A DNA stretch of 64,000 nt. Source: Sclerodactyla briareus. Its lineage: Eukaryota; Echinodermata; Holothuroidea; Dendrochirotida; Sclerodactylidae. Within the stretch, counting starts at the first letter, position 1. Every line of letters begins with the position of its first letter. The position numbers were made by a program, and so were the translations under genes. The stretch lies in the NCBI GenBank assembly GCA_026419785.1, contig JAODTK010000721.1, positions 62,001 through 126,000 of the forward strand, written 5' to 3'. Of this stretch, positions 59,152 to 64,000 are shown in pieces. The notes under the pieces are model-generated. The model searched no databases. It had not been told where the DNA came from and was given only the letters and a program-made list of their open reading frames with translations.

Positions 59152-60252
59152 GTATGTGACTACAATCTTACGATGTTTCTATTGTGCCTTGTGGAAGACC
59201 ACTAATAATGGTCGAAATGAATTATTTGAATTAGACACATCAGTACTAACTAATACCAATAAACTTAAGCCAACTGTTTTCTGTTTTCTAAATGTAAATT
59301 TCTGCTTTGTCTGCTTTCTTCAGGGTTTACCCATTGGTTTTGTAACATAGGGAAAATGCTGCTTCCACTTTCTGAAAGTATAAGCGGAAAAACTGTTGGC
59401 TCTATATTGAACCCAGGCATGCAACAGGCTCCTACTTTTTTCAAACTCTCCTACTTTTTGACCTTGCCGCCTACTTCTCCTACATTTTTCATGAAAATCC
59501 TACTTTGTCCTACTTTCTCCTACTTTTTTTCCTAAGTTGCTTGATAAAAAAAATCCTGAATAATGTTTCATCACAAAATTTTCCCCAGCAATAAACACCC
59601 AAATTGTAATTCTTAGAAGTAGCTAGTCATGCAGGTTTCAGACTGACCACCAGGACAGACTGCAAGCTCAAATCTTGCAGTCGTAGTCCGCAGTCCTTCA
59701 TGCTCGCTTCCTCAGGCAAAGAGAGTTAGTAATAAGAGGGGAGAGCAGCTGTCAACTATTGACATGACAAAGAAGGAGAATTAGCTACCAGATGACAAGC
59801 GTGTAGTGGGAGAGGCAACAGGAACCACAGTTCTAGGGAAAAATGAAACCAGAGCACCAACAAGGGCTCATGCATCATAGACAGAGGCAACTTCTTACCA
59901 TAGGGCACCGCTACCGTCAGACACAACAACATCTGCCCTTAATCAAAAAGAGATACCTATCAGGACCTGATGTCACTTCATCCTATATCTACAGATCTGA
60001 GAGGGAATTCAGGCATACCAGCGGACAGCAAAGAAGATGCCACAAGTGGTACCCCAGAGGAAATAGATACTTTGACAGATGAATGGAAAATCTCCGCCCA
60101 GGACTCCAGATGATTGTACCTAGAAGGCATTGGAACATCCCGTAACACTAGTACACCCAGATTGACCATTACTGAAGACAGTTGTTGACTCAGACAAACT
60201 CATTGGGGTCACAGTTGTATGTGATACTTCCCAAGCTGGTCAAGCCTTCACT

Positions 60253-60483
60253 ATGTCTGCCGCTGGTATGTCAGACGTTGAGCGCTCTTTGTCAGAGAAC
60301 AATCGGGCAATAACCAATGAACGGACTCTGTTATCTGATTCGAGATTGGTCAAAGATGCAGTCAGGACCACTGGTTCTGGAACTGCCCATGAGATGCCTG
60401 TGACCTCCGAAAGGATGGGGGGGGGAAGGATAATAGATCTGCCCGGCTGCCAAAATTGCAGAAGAGAGGAGAGAGAAAACTGA
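60253..60483 (+). CDS. Unrecognised ORF inside the 59414-62203 element
   Basis: It is 76 codons as written, but the frame is open from at least about 60181 (DSDKLIGVTVVCDTSQAGQA) and a Lys/Arg/Glu-rich stretch continues after it in neighbouring frames to about 60780. It is a candidate element-borne protein with a predicted charged helix. No domain was recognised. Confidence 0.35.
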   Translation: MSAAGMSDVERSLSENNRAITNERTLLSDSRLVKDAVRTTGSGTAHEMPVTSERMGGGRIIDLPGCQNCRREEREN

Positions 60484-61247
60484 GCAACAGTGGTCCAAAG
60501 AACAAAAGGAAAAAGAAGCCAGAGAGAAGCACGAGACAGGGAAGCTATGGAAAGGAAGAGAAACAAACAATCACTACTGGACAGAGAAGAACTCTCACAA
60601 AAGAACAGGGAAGTGTGAGGATGGACATGTCCGCAGCGAGAAGCTACGGCGAGGCGAAAAAATAAGTGGATACAGAAAGCCATTAATAAAGACAAGGAAA
60701 AGGGAGAAATGCACTGTGTCCCGGAGGTGTTGCCACACAAAAAATTAGAACGGAGCAGTGGAGAAATTGAGACTTGTCAGAAAGAGGCAAAGGAATAAGG
60801 AGAGAACGAGGCAAGTATGAACTATCTTGTCAACAGCGCTGCTAAGCTTGCCAAGAGTGACCTACCTCTGCTGTCTGTTCATTGTTCCTGCCTTGTAAAT
60901 GAGTTTCAGATATTACTTGTTAATGTACATGTGTGGTGATGTACTGTATGGGTAGTAACCATAGGTTTAAAGAGTTCACATGTAGAAAATCATAGAAATC
61001 ACAAATGTATTGTAAGCAGTTGCATGAAGTCATCATAATTGACCTACGTTGTGTGGAGTCTGGTGCTGGGTCATGGTTTTACCAGCTGATAGTTAAGAAT
61101 TGACACTGATAGTATTGATTATCGGGTGAGTCATCAAAGATCATTCATCATCAGTGTCTTTCTCAGCAGCTGACTATTATAAAAATCTTTCCCTAGTTCA
61201 GAGTTGCTTAGCTCAAGGGTACTACTGATCAATCTATATGTTTGTCT

Positions 61248-61670
61248 AGATTTCCCACTGATTCACATCAACTGTTTTGAAAGAAGCATTGTTGACAATG
61301 TCAGGACTAATGACTGATGAACAGTTGGTATGACATTTAAACTGCCTGATAATCACCAGGGGTTTTTTCTTCCAAAAATTGGGCAAAGGATGAAAATCTG
61401 GTAATTTGATCATAAATTGGTAGGGTCACATCTCATAATAGGCTTTTTTGGGGGCAACCTCATTTGAATAGATCCTGGGATTCAAATTAAAAGGTTATGT
61501 TGGTGACTAAATGAACAATATTCATACAAGATTTCTGATGTGAGATTTTGCATTTCCGTGGAGTGCCCCCTGTCACTGTTTTAAAGGAAGCATGTGTTGA
61601 CAATGTCATGACTAATGAACAGGGTATGACATTTACTACATAAATTTTTTTCTGCCAAAGGACACTTACA
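61248..61670 (+). repeat. Internal direct duplication, units about 300 bp apart
   Basis: ACTGTTTTGAAAGAAGCATT + GTTGACAATGTCAGGACTAA recurs as ACTGTTTTAAAGGAAGCATG + TGTTGACAATGTCATGACTA, each followed by TGAACAG..GGTATGACATTTA. It lies within the 2.8-kb element. Confidence 0.75.
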
Positions 61671-62203
61671 GGCACCTACAGTCCTCTCGAGCACGGGCTA
61701 TCAGCCCTTTAATCAGATCCTAGTTGTAATCTTCATAAAGTGGCTTCAAAAGTTGTATAAATGATCTTGATCCTTCCAGTAATGTCCAATTCCTTTTGAA
61801 TACCTGAAGGCTGGTGAAGGAATATTAATGGAAATATTCAAGCATGGCATTGTTACCAAACTTAAACCAGCTATGCGCAGGTACATTGATGGTTTTCAGT
61901 TATCGTCTCTCACGTGTGATGATTCACATCTCTATTGAGTGTGATAATAACAAGAGCGGGAAATAAAAAGGTGTGATAATTTTTTTTTTTCTATATGGCT
62001 GTAGGTATGGTGAGTCAAGGGACAGACTCGGACTGGTTGTGAATCCTGGCTTGTGAGTATCGACAGAGAAAACTCACTTCTGGAATTGAATTGTAGGTCC
62101 TACTGTACCCACTTTCCAACAAAATCCTACTTTCTGCCTACTTTTCGAAAAGTTCCTAACATCCTTTGTCTCCTACTTTTTTCAGGGAAGCCTGTGCATG
62201 CTG

Positions 62204-63000
62204 TAGAACTCTCGCTACAGTAAATATAATTCATGCAAAAAAAAACGGGTGGAAAAGTGTTTATTTAGGCCAATGCTTTTAAATACTATTAAATGCAGTG
62301 GAACCAAGTTGAGCTAAACCAGTAGAGTACTTAATTACTGTACAGCCTACAGTGACAAGGGAAAGGTTTATTATATGCCACAGTATGGTGCTTGTGTTAC
62401 ATGTAGAATGTTGAAGAAGAGTGCAGCACTGAATTCCTGCGAATACTGTATGTCACATATTTCAAAACAGTTTTTAAAGCATTGTAAAGAACTGACTTGT
62501 TGCTTGTCAACCTACCCCTTTCTGTAACTGTAAAGAGCCTGTGAATCGCAATGAAATTGCAACAGTTCCGGCATACACCCCTCCATGGTACCAGAATTAT
62601 GGAGTTGCAGTGGAGTTCTACTGTAGCTGGGCAGAACTGAAAAGTTTGCGGGGAATACTCGTTTTCGAGACACAAGGTGAAAAGTTTGTTTAGTGACGAT
62701 TACACTACACCCCGTACATTATACATCGCTCCCCTACATAGCTCCCCTTCCCCATCCTAAAAATACTTGAACGGTGCGATATTTATGGATACTTCCTAAT
62801 GTAAATGTTTTGCTATTGTGATTGACAAAAAAACCGGGCTTGCGTTATGTATACATGGATTCCAATGTGTTGAATACTGTATGTACAGCATGGAATTAAC
62901 GGAATCAAGTGGCGACCCCAAGCGATCAGTAATTTTTAACACAAAAACTGATTTTGATTCCTGACGAAGTCAGAGGAATTTATGCAGTCACGTTGTTGGG
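62204..63000. other. Non-coding stretch
   Basis: No CENP-Q exon or other gene could be recognised. Confidence 0.4.
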
Positions 63001-63040
63001 TGTGTGTGTGTGGGCGTGGGGTTATGTGTGTGTGTGTGTG
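63001..63040 (+). repeat. (TG)n microsatellite
   Basis: TGTGTGTGTGTGGGCGTGGG, then a second TG run, just before the satellite. Confidence 0.93.
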
Positions 63041-63051
63041 ACGCCGAGCAT

Positions 63052-64000
63052 GTAAACACGATAACTTGATCAGGTTTGGGTAGTCAGGAGTCAAGACTTG
63101 GTATGTTGGTTCCCCATGATGAGTACATGAACCCTATTGTTATGGAGTAAGGTCAGGTCTGGAGGTCATCTGAGGTCACCAGAGGTCAAGTCTAAAAACC
63201 TTGTATTAACACGATAAGTCCAGAATGGTTGGTTGAATCAAGTTGAAAATTAGTAATTAGGTGTGTTACGCTTTCTTATGGGGAGAGTACAGGAACCCTA
63301 TTGTTTTGGTTCAGGTCGGGTGTGAATTTTGGTCGAAAATAGGAAATTTGGGGGAATTCGATATTTTGGCAAATTTGGCTTTTGTAAACACGATAACTCG
63401 GACCCCATCTGGATGGATGTGAAGCTCATACTTGGTATGTATTTCCCCATGATGAGTACATGACCCCTATGTTTTGGGGTCCAGGTCAGAGGTCACCTGA
63501 GGTTCAAGTCTGAAACTTGTGAAAACGATAAAGTCCAGAATTGTTGGGTCTGATCAAGTTGAAATAGGGTTGTATAGCTTTCTGATGGGGAGTTTACAGG
63601 AACCCTATTGCTTTTGGTTGTCAGGTGAGTAGTGAATTTTGGTTCGAAAGACAGAAAATCGGGTGGAAAGAAAAATTGATATTTTGGCCAAATTTTGGCT
63701 GTAAACACGATAACCGACCCCACCTGGATGGATTGAAGGCTCATACTTAGTATTGTGTTCCCCATGATGAGTAACATGAACCCTATCATTTTGGGGTCAG
63801 CGTCAGACAGAGGTCTCATTCTGAGGTCACCAGAGGTCAAAGTCTGAAAACCTTGTAAACACGATAAGTCCCCAGAATTGTGGTTGATCAAAGTTGAAAT
63901 CCGGTGTAAGCTTTCTTTGGGGGGAGTTAAAGGGGGAACACTAGTGTTTCTGGTTCAGGTCGGGGTGAATTTTGGTCGAAAATAGAAAAATTTGTGAAAA
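63052..64000 (+). repeat. Satellite, about 325-bp unit of two half-units, cut by the window edge
   Basis: GTAAACACGATAAC.. starts units at about 63052, 63382 and 63701. A related half-unit (AACACGATAAGTCCAGAAT) starts at about 63207, 63515 and 63854. Each carries CTCATACTTGGTATG, GAGTACATGA, GGTCAG and clustered AGGTCA words. Units differ by many one-base indels. Confidence 0.92.

Larger units (their letters stand above)
59414..62203 (+). mobile_element. 2.8-kb DNA element with CAGGCATGC ends and TCCTACTTT subterminal repeats
   Basis: The left end CAGGCATGCAACAGGCTCC and the right end, reversed, CAGCATGCACAGGCTTCC are imperfect inverted repeats. Next to both ends lie clusters of TCCTACTTT (59432-59530; 62097-62182). 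The flanks TTGAACCC and TAGAACTC are a possible 8-bp duplication (6/8). Inside, a plus-strand open region (60241-60665) reads AFTMSAAGMSDVERSLSENN then RAITNERTLLSDSRLVKDAV and a Lys/Arg/Glu-rich tail. I do not recognise it. It fills the CENP-Q intron. Confidence 0.6.

Noticed and set aside
60240-60740. 166-codon minus-strand ORF with hydrophobic Ser/Leu-rich sequence
   Set aside because: It is the complement of a Lys/Glu-rich plus-strand coding-like region; Lys/Glu codons read backwards give Phe/Leu/Ser.
63493-63891. 132-codon minus-strand ORF
   Set aside because: It lies wholly in the satellite and the same frame is broken in the neighbouring units.
1-64000. Retrovirus-like, LTR or Polinton-like elements
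   Set aside because: No gag, integrase, protease, envelope or capsid-like stretch and no long direct terminal repeats were recognised; the reverse transcriptase pieces are all of non-LTR type.

Overview
This window is eukaryotic nuclear DNA, AT-leaning and rich in repeats. It comes from a marine invertebrate, most likely an echinoderm or another invertebrate deuterostome. That placing rests on small exons with GT-AG splice sites, dense microsatellites, degenerate TACTCG hexamer arrays, tRNA-headed SINE pieces with a 'CTCACT(C)..CCCAGGTG' body, and many small inverted-repeat elements. It is not proved by any single gene.

Three host genes can be read. (1) About 970-14958, plus strand: a secreted animal haem peroxidase in at least eight exons, plus a likely terminal exon. 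Splice phases agree at every joint from the 3.1-kb exon to the last one. The distal-His, Ca-site, proximal-His, Asn and R-G-R-D-H motifs are present, and a Ser/Asp/Gly repeat tail follows the peroxidase fold. (2) 28273-34590, minus strand: a CCDC86 (cyclon)/Cgr1-family nucleolar protein in four exons, with a possible alternative last exon. (3) 57551-59151, plus strand: the first exons of a likely CENP-Q homologue that runs off into a transposon-filled intron.

The rest is mostly mobile DNA. There are at least seven LINE fragments and a hAT element with terminal inverted repeats and an 8-bp target duplication (51225-53421). A TTAA-flanked Kolobok/piggyBac-type element (31946-33026) lies inside a CCDC86 intron, and a 2.8-kb element with CAGGCATGC-type ends (59414-62203) lies inside the CENP-Q intron. 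There are also two large foldback elements (39412-40257 and 41305-42223), several MITE families present in more than one copy, a minisatellite, a satellite at the right edge, and many poly-C/poly-G tracts, mostly within repeat DNA. No retrovirus-like or other virus-like element was recognised.

All three host genes are interrupted by single-base reading-frame slips, several beside short homopolymers, while splice sites and active-site residues stay intact. The best reading is uncorrected insertion/deletion error in a long-read assembly, not three separate pseudogenes. The most interesting biology is the peroxidase with a dentin-phosphoprotein-like D-S-S/D-G-S tail.
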